DNA from: Nitrosomonas sp.
Lineage (GTDB): Bacteria > Pseudomonadota > Gammaproteobacteria > Burkholderiales > Nitrosomonadaceae
DNA length: 7,998 nucleotides
Direction of reading: 5' to 3'
NCBI GenBank assembly: GCA_021774205.1
Contig: JAJFJI010000093.1
Coordinates: 1 to 7,998 of the forward strand
Part shown: positions 1 to 6,402 of the stretch, piece after piece
Layout of the letters: every line of letters begins with the position of its first letter
How positions within the stretch are numbered: the stretch's first letter is position 1
Notes under the pieces: model-generated
The model's input: the letters and a program-made list of their open reading frames with translations, nothing else
The model's database searches: none
Told to the model about the DNA's origin: nothing
Translations under genes and position numbers: made by a program

Positions 1-944
1 TTCCACTTTTCATGCCATTGCCATTGGCAGTATTCGGATCGGTGTCAATGAAATATTACACCGAAAAACGCGAACGTAAGCAAATTGAGGAACAATTTGG
101 ACGTTTTCTTCCTGAACGGGTGGTTAAACATATCAAGGAAAGTGCAGGCCAAGTCACCGCCAACAATAAATTGGTTTATGGCGTCTGCTTGGCAACCGAT
201 GTTGAGAACTATACGCCGCTGTCGGAGAGGATGAGCCCTGGCCGGCTAAGCCAATTGATGAATGATTATTATGCCGCATTGTTTGAACCGGTTGAAAAAT
301 ATGCGGGTGATGTTTCTGATGTGGTGGGCGATGCGATGTTGGCGCTATGGACAGCGCCGTCTGCAAATTCAGAATTACGGAAGAAAGCATGCCTGGCATC
401 CCTGGGCATTGCGGCTTCAGTGGATCGTTTTAACCAAACCGATAATCGACCAAAACTGACCACACGTATTGGTTTGCATTTTGGCGAAATAATACTGGGA
501 ACTGTGGGTGCAAGCCGTCATTTCGAATACCGCGCTGTTGGTGACGTCGTGAACACGACCAACCGAATTCAGGGCGCCAACAAAAAACTTGGAACACGTT
601 TGTTATTGTCCGGTGAAGTTGTTGAAGGCCTGGATGATTTTCTGATTCGTCCATTTGGAGATTTTTTGTTGGTCGGAAAATCATCTCCGGTAAGCCTAGC
701 CGAGCTTGTTGCGCATAAGCAAGCGGCAAGTAGTGAACAATTGTGGCTGTGTAAAATTTTTGCGAGCGCCTTTCAAGCCTATCAGTTGCAGCAATGGCAG
801 CAAGCTTGCAATGGTTTTTCAGAAATCCTCAAGGTATTTCCAGATGATGGGCCGACACGATTTTTTTTGAAGTATTGTCAGCAATATAAACTTGTGCCAC
901 CAGTGGGTGCATGGCCTTCAGTCATACAAATGACAAGTAAATAA
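1..944 (+). CDS. Class III adenylate/guanylate cyclase, C-terminal part (CHASE2-type cyclase), 5' end outside window
   Basis: The frame is open to the left edge, so the ATG at 12 is probably internal and the gene is cut by the window. Residues below count from that Met. Residues 1-10 look like the end of a last membrane helix. Residues 15-45 are the charged linker that precedes the cyclase domain (key string QFGRFLPERVV). The cyclase homology domain covers about 55-235. The two metal-binding Asp are D63 (ATDVENYT) and D107 (VVGDAML), and the transition-state pair is N181/R185 (GDVVNTTNRI). The usual adenine-selecting Lys is D103, and the second selector position is R174, so substrate choice cannot be read from the classic rule. 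Residues 245-295 form a TPR-like helical tail, as in many CHASE2 cyclases. The expected role is making cAMP or another cyclic nucleotide at the inner membrane in response to an extracytoplasmic CHASE2 sensor, which is inferred because it lies outside the window. The next gene is a FecR-TPR-barrel protein on the same strand. Confidence 0.9.
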   Translation, partial: PLFMPLPLAVFGSVSMKYYTEKRERKQIEEQFGRFLPERVVKHIKESAGQVTANNKLVYGVCLATDVENYTPLSERMSPGRLSQLMNDYYAALFEPVEKYAGDVSDVVGDAMLALWTAPSANSELRKKACLASLGIAASVDRFNQTDNRPKLTTRIGLHFGEIILGTVGASRHFEYRAVGDVVNTTNRIQGANKKLGTRLLLSGEVVEGLDDFLIRPFGDFLLVGKSSPVSLAELVAHKQAASSEQLWLCKIFASAFQAYQLQQWQQACNGFSEILKVFPDDGPTRFFLKYCQQYKLVPPVGAWPSVIQMTSK

Positions 945-1192
945 CATTCCTATTGGTTTTTTGGCTCAACAGTGACAATTGCCACATCCCGTGAAATACT
1001 TTTTAAGTAATATTTGTAACAAGGTTTGATATATGTCAATGCATAGCATATCCTTGATGCTATAAGGGACTACGGTTTTCATAAATTAGATCCAGAGTCT
1101 GTGTTTGGTTATTCAAGTAGTTTTTTAGGAAGCGGGGAGGGGAGCGTGTTTCTATCTGCTTTCTAATTTTCAATAAGTAATAAAAGGTTATC
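945..1192. other. Intergenic region between cyclase and FecR-TPR-barrel gene
   Basis: This 248-base stretch holds no supportable ORF. It contains a candidate promoter at 1026-1066 and a purine-rich stretch around 1130-1145. No strong hairpin followed by a T-run was found after the cyclase stop; the T-run at 957-962 has no convincing stem before it. The two flanking genes may therefore be transcribed together, with an extra promoter in the gap, or separately. Confidence 0.5.
1026..1066 (+). promoter_or_regulatory. Candidate sigma70-type promoter for the FecR-TPR-barrel gene
   Basis: TTGATA at 1026-1031 (5 of 6 matches to the -35 consensus) is followed after 17 bases by TATCCT at 1049-1054 (4 of 6 matches to the -10). 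A second possible -10, TATAAG at 1061-1066, is preceded by TGC, which gives an extended -10 form. Either would produce a leader of roughly 110-130 bases before the ATG at 1193. This is consensus matching by eye in AT-rich DNA, so a chance match is possible. Confidence 0.35.
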
Positions 1193-4100
1193 ATGCTAGC
1201 TGGCCGGCCAACTGTACTGAATCTGCGTTACGGCGAGACATCAGCATTGATGTTTTTTGTTTTTGCTGTATCAACGCTATTTAGTTTTGCCGGTAAGGTT
1301 TCTGCAGCAGCATCCTGTGAACCGAAAGTAGCGCAGATTGTATCGATACAAGGTATTGTTGAACTGCGCCGCGCAGGCCAAGCCATTTGGCAGCAGGCAA
1401 CCATGGACATGACACTTTGCCCAGGAGATATGCTGCGGGTTCGTGCACGTAGCCGCGCAGCGTTACGTTTGGACAATGAAAGCATGCTGCGGCTAGATCA
1501 GAAGAGTACCATCACATTTCCAGAATTAGCAGAAGACAAAGCCACCTCGCTTGTTGATTTGTTCACAGGCGCGCTACATATTCTTACTCGAACACCCAAG
1601 CCATTCAAGATAAGAACGCCGTTTGTCAATGCCGGTGTGGAAGGTACCGAATTTTTTGTCAGCGTAGTGGAAGACAATACGCAACTTGTCATCTATGAAG
1701 GACAGGTATCCGTCAGTAATGATAAGGGCAGTCTAGTGCTGGTTGACCATGAAGCAGCCATAGCACGCAAGAAAGAAGCGCCAAAAAAAATAGGCATTAT
1801 CAGCCCAACCGATGCCGTGCAGTGGGCGTTGTATTACCCGACCATTATCGATTATCAGCTGGACGAGAAGATAACCAGCGAACCAGCGTTTTCAGAACTT
1901 CGCGCATCGATTGAATTTTATCAACAAGGCAAGCTCATCAAAGCAATCTCCGAACTTGATCATGTGCCACAAAGTGCACGTACCGCTCATTTCCTGAGTT
2001 ACTACGCCGGGTTGCTGTTATCCGTCGGACGTGTAGACGAGGCTAAAGCCGCTATCGAACAAACGCTTGAGCTTGATCCAAACAGCAGCGATGCCTATGC
2101 TTTAAAAGCCATTATTGCTGTAGTGCAGAATGACAAGGAACAAGCGTTAAGCCTGGCTAGCCAAGCCGTCGAATTGAATCCAGCATCTCCAACAGCCAAA
2201 CTCGCACTCTCCTACGCGCAACAAGCCCATTTTGAAATTGAAGAGGCACTTGCCAGTGTTCAGGAAGCGGTAAAAATTGATACGCAAAATGCATTGACCT
2301 GGGCGCGATTGGCTGAATTGCAAATGTCAACCGGCCAATTGGATCACGCCCTTGAATCAGCGCGCCAGGCGGTCAATTTAAATCCCACACTGGCCAAAAC
2401 GCAAACGGTGTTGGGCTTTGCCCATTTATTGCAAATTGACACAAAAGCCGCCAAAGCAATCTTTACGCAAGCGATTACGCTCGACCAGGCAGACCCCATG
2501 CCCAGATTGGGTTTGGGTTTGGCGCTGATCCGCGAAGGAGAGCTAGAAGCCGGACGCATTGAGCTGGAAATTGCCGTCAGTTTAGACCCAGTCAATTCAT
2601 TGATACGCAGCTACCTGGGCAAAGCGTATTTTGAGGAAAAACGCTACCCGCTGGCCAGCACCCAGTTTGACATGGCTAAGGAACGTGATCCTTATGACCC
2701 TACCCCATGGTTTTATGATGCGATCCAGAAACAGACGCAAAACCGGCCGGTTGAGGCATTAAAGGATATCCAGAAATCGATTGAACTTAATGATAATCGT
2801 GCCGTGTATCGCTCCAAACTGCTGCTTGATCAGGACGAGGCCGGACGCAGCTCCAGTCTGGCGCGCATATACGATAACCTGGGCTTTGAAAAGCGCGCCC
2901 TGATGGAAACCGCCAAATCGTTAAGTGTTGATCCTTCTAATTCATCCGCGCATCGATTTCTTTCGGATACCTATGCCAATATCCCGAGACATGAAATTGC
3001 ACGGGTCAGTGAATTGTTGCAAGCGCAGCTTTTGCAGCCGATTAACGTCAATCCGGTGCAACCGCATCTCGCGGTGACCGATCTTAATATTATTACTAAT
3101 ACAGGACCAGCCGCGGCAGGGTTTAATGAATTTGCGCCACTGATGGAGCGAAATAAACCCCAACTGGTTGCCTCGGGTGTTGTTGGGAATCAGGGTACGT
3201 TAGGAAATGAAATGGTGTTTTCTCAGCTCCATGACCGTACTTCGGTTAGCTTAGGGCAGTTCCATTATGAAACTAATGGCTTTCGCGAGAACAATGATCA
3301 GAAACACAATATCTACAATGCATTTATACAACATGCCTTTACACCAAAGTTTAATGTTCAGGCTGAGGTACGCAGACGTGAGAAAGAGCATGGCGATATT
3401 GAGCTTGATTTTAATCCGCGTTTTTTCTCCAGAAAAGAAAAAATTAATTTCAGAGAAGACTCTGCACGTTTAGGCGCAAGATATTCAATTTCACCACGAC
3501 AAGATATTATTGTATCGGCTACGTATGCAAACCGCCGATCAAATGATATTAAGCAACCAAACCCAATTGAGTCATCTATTAGCGAATTAGCTAAAAATAG
3601 ACGCTATCAAATTGAATCTCAATATTTGTTTAGAGATAAATATTATAATATGACTTTAGGTGGTGGGTTTTCTAGAAGAAGTGGAGATTCTGTAACTAAA
3701 AGACAAGGAGAAACACATTCATCAAGTGAGTACAATAATGTCTATATGTATTCTAATTGGAAACTACCAAAGAATCTCACGCCGACACTGGGTTTTAGTT
3801 ATCAATTATATAAATTGAGCAATTCTTCTAAAACTGAAAATGAGCTTAATCCAAAGATTGGTTTACAGTGGAATATAGTTGATACACTACGTTTACGCCT
3901 AGCTTGGCTTGAGACAGTCAAGACGGATTTAGTAGGTCAACAAACGATTGAACCAACACAAGTGGCAGGTTTCAACCAATTCTTTGATGACCCGACAGGA
4001 ACAAGATCAAGGCGTAAAGGAATTGGCCTAGATAGCAATTTTAATAGCTATCTTTTTGGTGGTGTAGAAGTGTCAGTTAGGGAATTATGGGTGCCATTTC

Positions 4101-4615
4101 TTGGCTCGCAAAACGTTGACAAACAGAAAGAACAAGTATACAGCGGATATATCTATACGTTATTGAATCCGTACTGGTCTTTTAGAAGTGACTTTCAATT
4201 TGAAAATTTCTCTAGAAATGAAAATACTACACAAAATGGTATTGAACCAAATGCTATAAAAACACTTAGCGTTCCATTAAAAATTAATTATTTTAATCCG
4301 AATGGTTTTTTTGCAAATCTATCGGGAACATTCATAAGTCAGAATATTAAAAGATTGAACCAAGAGAATTCTGCTGCTTTTGGTTTATCGTTCCCTAAGA
4401 ATTTAAAAATCGAAGGTAAGAGTAATTTTTTTCTTTTGGATGCCTTTGTTGGTTACCGTATGTCATCAAGGAAAGGTCTGCTGAGCTTTGAGGTTAAAAA
4501 CCTTTTAAACAAGAATTTTTATTTCCGTAATCAGCAATTCTTTGTATCGGAACCCTTAGCGCCTCGTTATAGTCCGTCGCGAACTTTCTTTGTACGTTTA
4601 ACTTTAAATTTTTAA
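1193..4615 (+). CDS. Exported FecR-domain / TPR-repeat / outer-membrane beta-barrel fusion protein
   Basis: The protein has 1140 residues in four parts. A signal peptide has its hydrophobic core at about 18-34 and a likely cleavage near VSA-AA (36-40). A FecR domain covers about 45-190, with the typical GDMLRVRARSRAALRL, GALHILTRTPKPFKIRTP and NAGVEGTEF segments. About nine TPR-like helical repeats cover 235-600 (e.g. GRVDEAKAAIEQTLELDP, GQLDHALESARQAVNLNP). From about 650 to the end are alternating aromatic beta strands, closing with a TonB-receptor-like end (FEVKNLLNKNFY near 1099, final TLNF with C-terminal Phe). No TonB plug domain is visible between the TPRs and the barrel. FecR in iron signalling is an inner-membrane regulator of a sigma factor; here the domain is on the exported side, so it is more likely a periplasmic binding or assembly module. 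The likely location is the outer membrane with the TPRs in the periplasm. The Shine-Dalgarno is weak (AAAAGG at 1181-1186). The barrel half is much more AT-rich than the front half. The role is unknown: receptor, transport or envelope assembly. Confidence 0.85.
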   Translation: MLAGRPTVLNLRYGETSALMFFVFAVSTLFSFAGKVSAAASCEPKVAQIVSIQGIVELRRAGQAIWQQATMDMTLCPGDMLRVRARSRAALRLDNESMLRLDQKSTITFPELAEDKATSLVDLFTGALHILTRTPKPFKIRTPFVNAGVEGTEFFVSVVEDNTQLVIYEGQVSVSNDKGSLVLVDHEAAIARKKEAPKKIGIISPTDAVQWALYYPTIIDYQLDEKITSEPAFSELRASIEFYQQGKLIKAISELDHVPQSARTAHFLSYYAGLLLSVGRVDEAKAAIEQTLELDPNSSDAYALKAIIAVVQNDKEQALSLASQAVELNPASPTAKLALSYAQQAHFEIEEALASVQEAVKIDTQNALTWARLAELQMSTGQLDHALESARQAVNLNPTLAKTQTVLGFAHLLQIDTKAAKAIFTQAITLDQADPMPRLGLGLALIREGELEAGRIELEIAVSLDPVNSLIRSYLGKAYFEEKRYPLASTQFDMAKERDPYDPTPWFYDAIQKQTQNRPVEALKDIQKSIELNDNRAVYRSKLLLDQDEAGRSSSLARIYDNLGFEKRALMETAKSLSVDPSNSSAHRFLSDTYANIPRHEIARVSELLQAQLLQPINVNPVQPHLAVTDLNIITNTGPAAAGFNEFAPLMERNKPQLVASGVVGNQGTLGNEMVFSQLHDRTSVSLGQFHYETNGFRENNDQKHNIYNAFIQHAFTPKFNVQAEVRRREKEHGDIELDFNPRFFSRKEKINFREDSARLGARYSISPRQDIIVSATYANRRSNDIKQPNPIESSISELAKNRRYQIESQYLFRDKYYNMTLGGGFSRRSGDSVTKRQGETHSSSEYNNVYMYSNWKLPKNLTPTLGFSYQLYKLSNSSKTENELNPKIGLQWNIVDTLRLRLAWLETVKTDLVGQQTIEPTQVAGFNQFFDDPTGTRSRRKGIGLDSNFNSYLFGGVEVSVRELWVPFLGSQNVDKQKEQVYSGYIYTLLNPYWSFRSDFQFENFSRNENTTQNGIEPNAIKTLSVPLKINYFNPNGFFANLSGTFISQNIKRLNQENSAAFGLSFPKNLKIEGKSNFFLLDAFVGYRMSSRKGLLSFEVKNLLNKNFYFRNQQFFVSEPLAPRYSPSRTFFVRLTLNF

Positions 4616-4617
4616 TA

Positions 4618-4625
4618 GAAAGGAG
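4618..4625 (+). promoter_or_regulatory. Shine-Dalgarno sequence of the small membrane protein gene
   Basis: GAAAGGAG lies six bases before the ATG at 4632 and begins three bases after the stop codon of the barrel gene. This strong site supports the start chosen and suggests the small gene is translated from the same transcript as the barrel gene. Confidence 0.7.
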
Positions 4626-4631
4626 ATTAGA

Positions 4632-5123
4632 ATGAAAGCTGTAAGAAATACTGTAAGAAATATAGTCTTAGTTTTTTTTATTTTACTTGCGATTTTTTCA
4701 ATATTTTTTGTTTTTAAATACGTTTTTTTAGAGGGAGGGAGAATAGAAGCTTTATTTTCCAAAAAAACCAAGGATCCCATATTTATTGTAAATAAAGACT
4801 TAGAGAATTCCGTAGAGTTAACAATCGGTTCAGAAACTACAAAGTTTGGTAATGAGGTTTTTGCCTTGATGGTAGAGCTCAGAAATGGAGAAGTACAGCT
4901 GTTTACAAGCAAAGAATTTTCTCGATTTGATGAGAAGGATGCTTATCAACATGGAGATATTATAGAAGGTAACAATTCTCTGAAAAATTTAATATTGCAA
5001 ACAGCGACTGCTAGTAGCAATGCCTATGCAGCTAGACTTTGCTGTGTCGGCCCTTATACGAACGCAAATGGTGCAGTGGTTGCACGGTCATGTCAGGTGC
5101 ATTTGAGCGATATATGTCCTTAA
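4632..5123 (+). CDS. Small membrane-anchored protein with Cys-containing C-terminal tail, function unknown
   Basis: I do not recognise this 163-residue protein. Residues 1-10 carry three positive charges (K2, R5, R9). They are followed by a long hydrophobic segment at about 11-32 that reads as a signal anchor with no clear cleavage site, so the rest should face the periplasm. Residues 48-115 look like a small beta-rich domain (FIVNKDLENSVELTIG, EVFALMVELRNGEVQLF). The tail has four Cys, at 137, 138, 154 and 162, including an adjacent CC pair; these could form disulfides or bind metal. The gene starts 16 bases after the barrel gene on the same strand with its own good Shine-Dalgarno, so it is probably the last gene of that operon and may be an accessory of the barrel protein. 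A hairpin follows the stop. Its AT-rich composition matches the barrel half of its neighbour. The gene call is firm; the function is open. Confidence 0.7.
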   Translation: MKAVRNTVRNIVLVFFILLAIFSIFFVFKYVFLEGGRIEALFSKKTKDPIFIVNKDLENSVELTIGSETTKFGNEVFALMVELRNGEVQLFTSKEFSRFDEKDAYQHGDIIEGNNSLKNLILQTATASSNAYAARLCCVGPYTNANGAVVARSCQVHLSDICP

Positions 5124-5134
5124 TAACTATGTAA

Positions 5135-5167
5135 GGGCAGGTTTGTTTTATGGAAAATAACCTGCCC
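5135..5167. terminator. Hairpin between convergent genes, probable bidirectional terminator
   Basis: GGGCAGGTT (5135-5143) and AACCTGCCC (5159-5167) form a perfect 9-bp stem. Within the loop, TTTT at 5146-5149 can also pair with AAAA at 5154-5157 around ATGG. It sits 11 bases after the stop of the small membrane protein and 22 bases beyond the stop of the convergent 256-residue gene. Neither side has a continuous T-run directly after the stem, so efficiency as an intrinsic terminator is uncertain. Confidence 0.55.
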
Positions 5168-5189
5168 CATTTACTACGATTGTTTTACG

Positions 5190-5960
5190 CTAGGCATCTA
5201 CAAACCCTGCAAAGGTACGGTCAAGTATACCAGTATGCCCCACAAAATTAGAGTCATCGAATAAAGCAATAAAAAAATCGTTAACAATATTGGCTGCTTC
5301 ATCAATTACAAGATCTGCCAGGGCTTGCTCTGTCCAAGCAATCGGTAAAGGAGAATCAGTTAGGGCATTTACAAGTAGCTCCTGGGATTCATCTAAAATA
5401 CCATTGTCTCGCGCGTCATTTAGTTGACTCAATTCAGCTTGATCAAGGGTAGAGTAAATATTTAACAATGTGCCATAAAACAAAGACTCTATACTTTCTT
5501 TAGTTGCCGGCACATTGCCTAAATGTGTCACATTTAATTCTTCCGCATCGTATATATTATCGCTAGTAAAAAACTTCTCCCACTCAGAAAAAGGCATAAA
5601 AAATGCATCATACACAGGTTCGTCAAACGGAAGTCGTGACAGTACTTGCTCTTTTAGTGAAGTGGTCGACAAAATCCCCGTATTGTCGTTAAAAGCCACA
5701 ATATTCTCTAATGCTCCTAAGTCAGAATTAATTAGCTTGCTTACATCATCAAGCTTTTCTGCATCAAATTTCGCATTTGCAAAATATACACTAATCACAT
5801 TAGTTGGAAAATCCGTGATTTCACTAAGCATGTCAAGTGTTACCGCATTTTTATGAGCAGCATCGAACAATACACTCGGTTTGTCAATATTCGAAAAAAT
5901 AAAATCTCGTGCTTGTAGAGTCGTAACTTGAATTTTAGCTAAGTGTGTTTCTGCTGACAT
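5190..5960 (-). CDS. Acidic 256-residue protein of unknown function with a C-terminal module shared with the upstream ORF
   Basis: I cannot name a family with certainty. The protein has no signal peptide or membrane segment and is rich in Asp and Glu. Residues 14-66 (e.g. ARDFIFSNIDKPSVLFDAA, then a TLDMLSEITDFP stretch) resemble, from memory, a helical segment found in some large secreted or DUF4214-type proteins; this is a weak recollection, not a search result. Residues 105-175 are helical with several aromatics (VYDAFFMPFSEWEKFF). Residues 208-254 begin AWTEQALADLVIDEAANI and match the C-terminal part of the 80-residue ORF just upstream. The start is well supported: AAGGAGGT lies five bases before the ATG. 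The acidic, hydrophobic C-terminus without an N-terminal signal would be compatible with type I secretion, but no transporter is in view. The gene converges on the small membrane protein gene, with a hairpin between them. Confidence 0.7.
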   Translation of the reverse strand: MSAETHLAKIQVTTLQARDFIFSNIDKPSVLFDAAHKNAVTLDMLSEITDFPTNVISVYFANAKFDAEKLDDVSKLINSDLGALENIVAFNDNTGILSTTSLKEQVLSRLPFDEPVYDAFFMPFSEWEKFFTSDNIYDAEELNVTHLGNVPATKESIESLFYGTLLNIYSTLDQAELSQLNDARDNGILDESQELLVNALTDSPLPIAWTEQALADLVIDEAANIVNDFFIALFDDSNFVGHTGILDRTFAGFVDA

Positions 5961-5965
5961 AAATT

Positions 5966-5973
5966 ACCTCCTT
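5966..5973 (-). promoter_or_regulatory. Strong Shine-Dalgarno of the 256-residue gene, touching the upstream stop codon
   Basis: Read on the minus strand, AAGGAGGT lies five bases before the ATG at 5960. It shares one base (5973) with the TAA stop (5973-5975) of the 80-residue ORF. This arrangement would allow translational coupling if the short ORF is translated. Confidence 0.7.
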
Positions 5974-6215
5974 TATTGAAAATTTGGCGACTTTTTATAG
6001 AAAGTAAACGGCACCAGTCCAAGCAGACTATGATCAAGTACTCCGACGAGAGCGCTATCCGGTCCCCTAAACTTATTAATTATATCGGCTGCTTCATTTG
6101 CCACTAATCCAGCAAGCTGTTCTTCTGTCCATATAGATGATGAAGGCGGTGTAGTGTGGTGTGAAGTGGCTCCCTTTGACTGTGGACAGCCCGAGATTAA
6201 ATTAAGCTCTAACAT
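5973..6215 (-). CDS. 80-residue ORF with the same C-terminal module as the 256-residue protein; possibly a 5'-truncated copy
   Basis: Residues 28-68 (starting IWTEEQLAGLVANEAADI) align with residues 208-254 of the downstream protein. Shared positions include W-T-E, L-A-x-L-V, E-A-A, I-x-N, D-S, V-G and L-D, with a few deletions. The first 27 residues (GCPQSKGATSHHTTPPSSS region) are low-complexity and do not match the paralogue. There is no good Shine-Dalgarno before the ATG at 6215, and an in-frame TAA lies three codons upstream. The ATG sits next to the end of an IS3-type transposase remnant whose stop codon is at 6232-6234. The simplest reading is a duplicate gene that lost its 5' part to the insertion, leaving a short open frame. 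A genuine small protein is possible, since the frame has stayed open and the next gene's ribosome site touches its stop. Confidence 0.4.
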   Translation of the reverse strand: MLELNLISGCPQSKGATSHHTTPPSSSIWTEEQLAGLVANEAADIINKFRGPDSALVGVLDHSLLGLVPFTFYKKSPNFQ

Positions 6216-6231
6216 GGTTAGTTAAGCAAGC

Positions 6232-6336
6232 TCAGGCAGTTTGAAGAATTGCTTGATTTTGATAGAAGACTTCATCTGGTGTTAAATTATCAAGACTTTG
6301 ATGAAATCGTTCTTGGTTATACCATTTAAACCAAGA
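6232..6336 (-). pseudogene. C-terminal remnant of an IS3-family-type transposase (integrase core end)
   Basis: Translating the minus strand from about 6336 to the TGA at 6232-6234 gives a tail with the elements WYNQERFHQSLDNLTPDEVF. This is the C-terminal signature of the integrase core in IS3-family OrfB proteins (YNxxRxHQxLxxxTPxEV). Only about 34 residues remain; the catalytic DDE residues and the rest of the element are missing. The fragment ends at its 5' side exactly where the GGGTCA repeat cluster begins (6334), which suggests a deletion or recombination joint there. The family assignment is by motif; related rve-type families have similar tails. Confidence 0.65.
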
Positions 6337-6402
6337 AAGGGTCAAGAAAGGGAGAAAGAGAAAGGGTCAAGTCTGTTAGTTAAAAACAATGGGGTCACGT
6401 CT
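6334..6402. repeat. Cluster of short direct repeats (GGGTCA core, three copies), REP-like
   Basis: AGAAAGGGTCAAG occurs exactly at 6334-6346 and 6359-6371, a 25-base period. The core recurs as GGGTCAAGTCT at 6364-6374 and GGGTCACGTCT at 6392-6402, 28 bases apart and differing at one position. From memory, GGGGTCA-GTCT motifs are common in repeats linked to IS200-like REP-associated tyrosine transposases. No such transposase gene is in this window, so that link is inference. Confidence 0.5.

Noticed and set aside
154..463. Minus- and plus-strand open frames inside the cyclase gene (154-399, 269-463, 262-459)
   Set aside because: They overlap a well-supported cyclase domain, carry no recognisable motifs and have the odd composition of frame shadows.
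945..1000. Terminator after the cyclase stop
   Set aside because: The T-run at 957-962 has no preceding stem, and the TGGC/GCCA pairing nearby is too short to claim.
1228..3473. Several minus-strand and one plus-strand open frames inside the FecR-TPR-barrel gene
   Set aside because: They lie within a continuous coding frame with clear domains and show no domain or ribosome site of their own.
4604..4912. Minus-strand 102-residue frame opposite the small membrane protein
   Set aside because: The plus-strand gene has a strong Shine-Dalgarno and a clear signal anchor; the hydrophobic stretch of the antisense frame is a mirror effect of AT-rich DNA.
5515..5856. Plus-strand 113-residue frame opposite the 256-residue gene
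   Set aside because: It is Ser-rich with no motif, while the minus-strand frame has a strong ribosome site and a paralogous module.
6186..6215. Lipobox-like ISGC near the N-terminus of the 80-residue ORF
   Set aside because: Only nine residues precede the Cys, with no positive n-region and no hydrophobic core, so it is not a credible lipoprotein signal.
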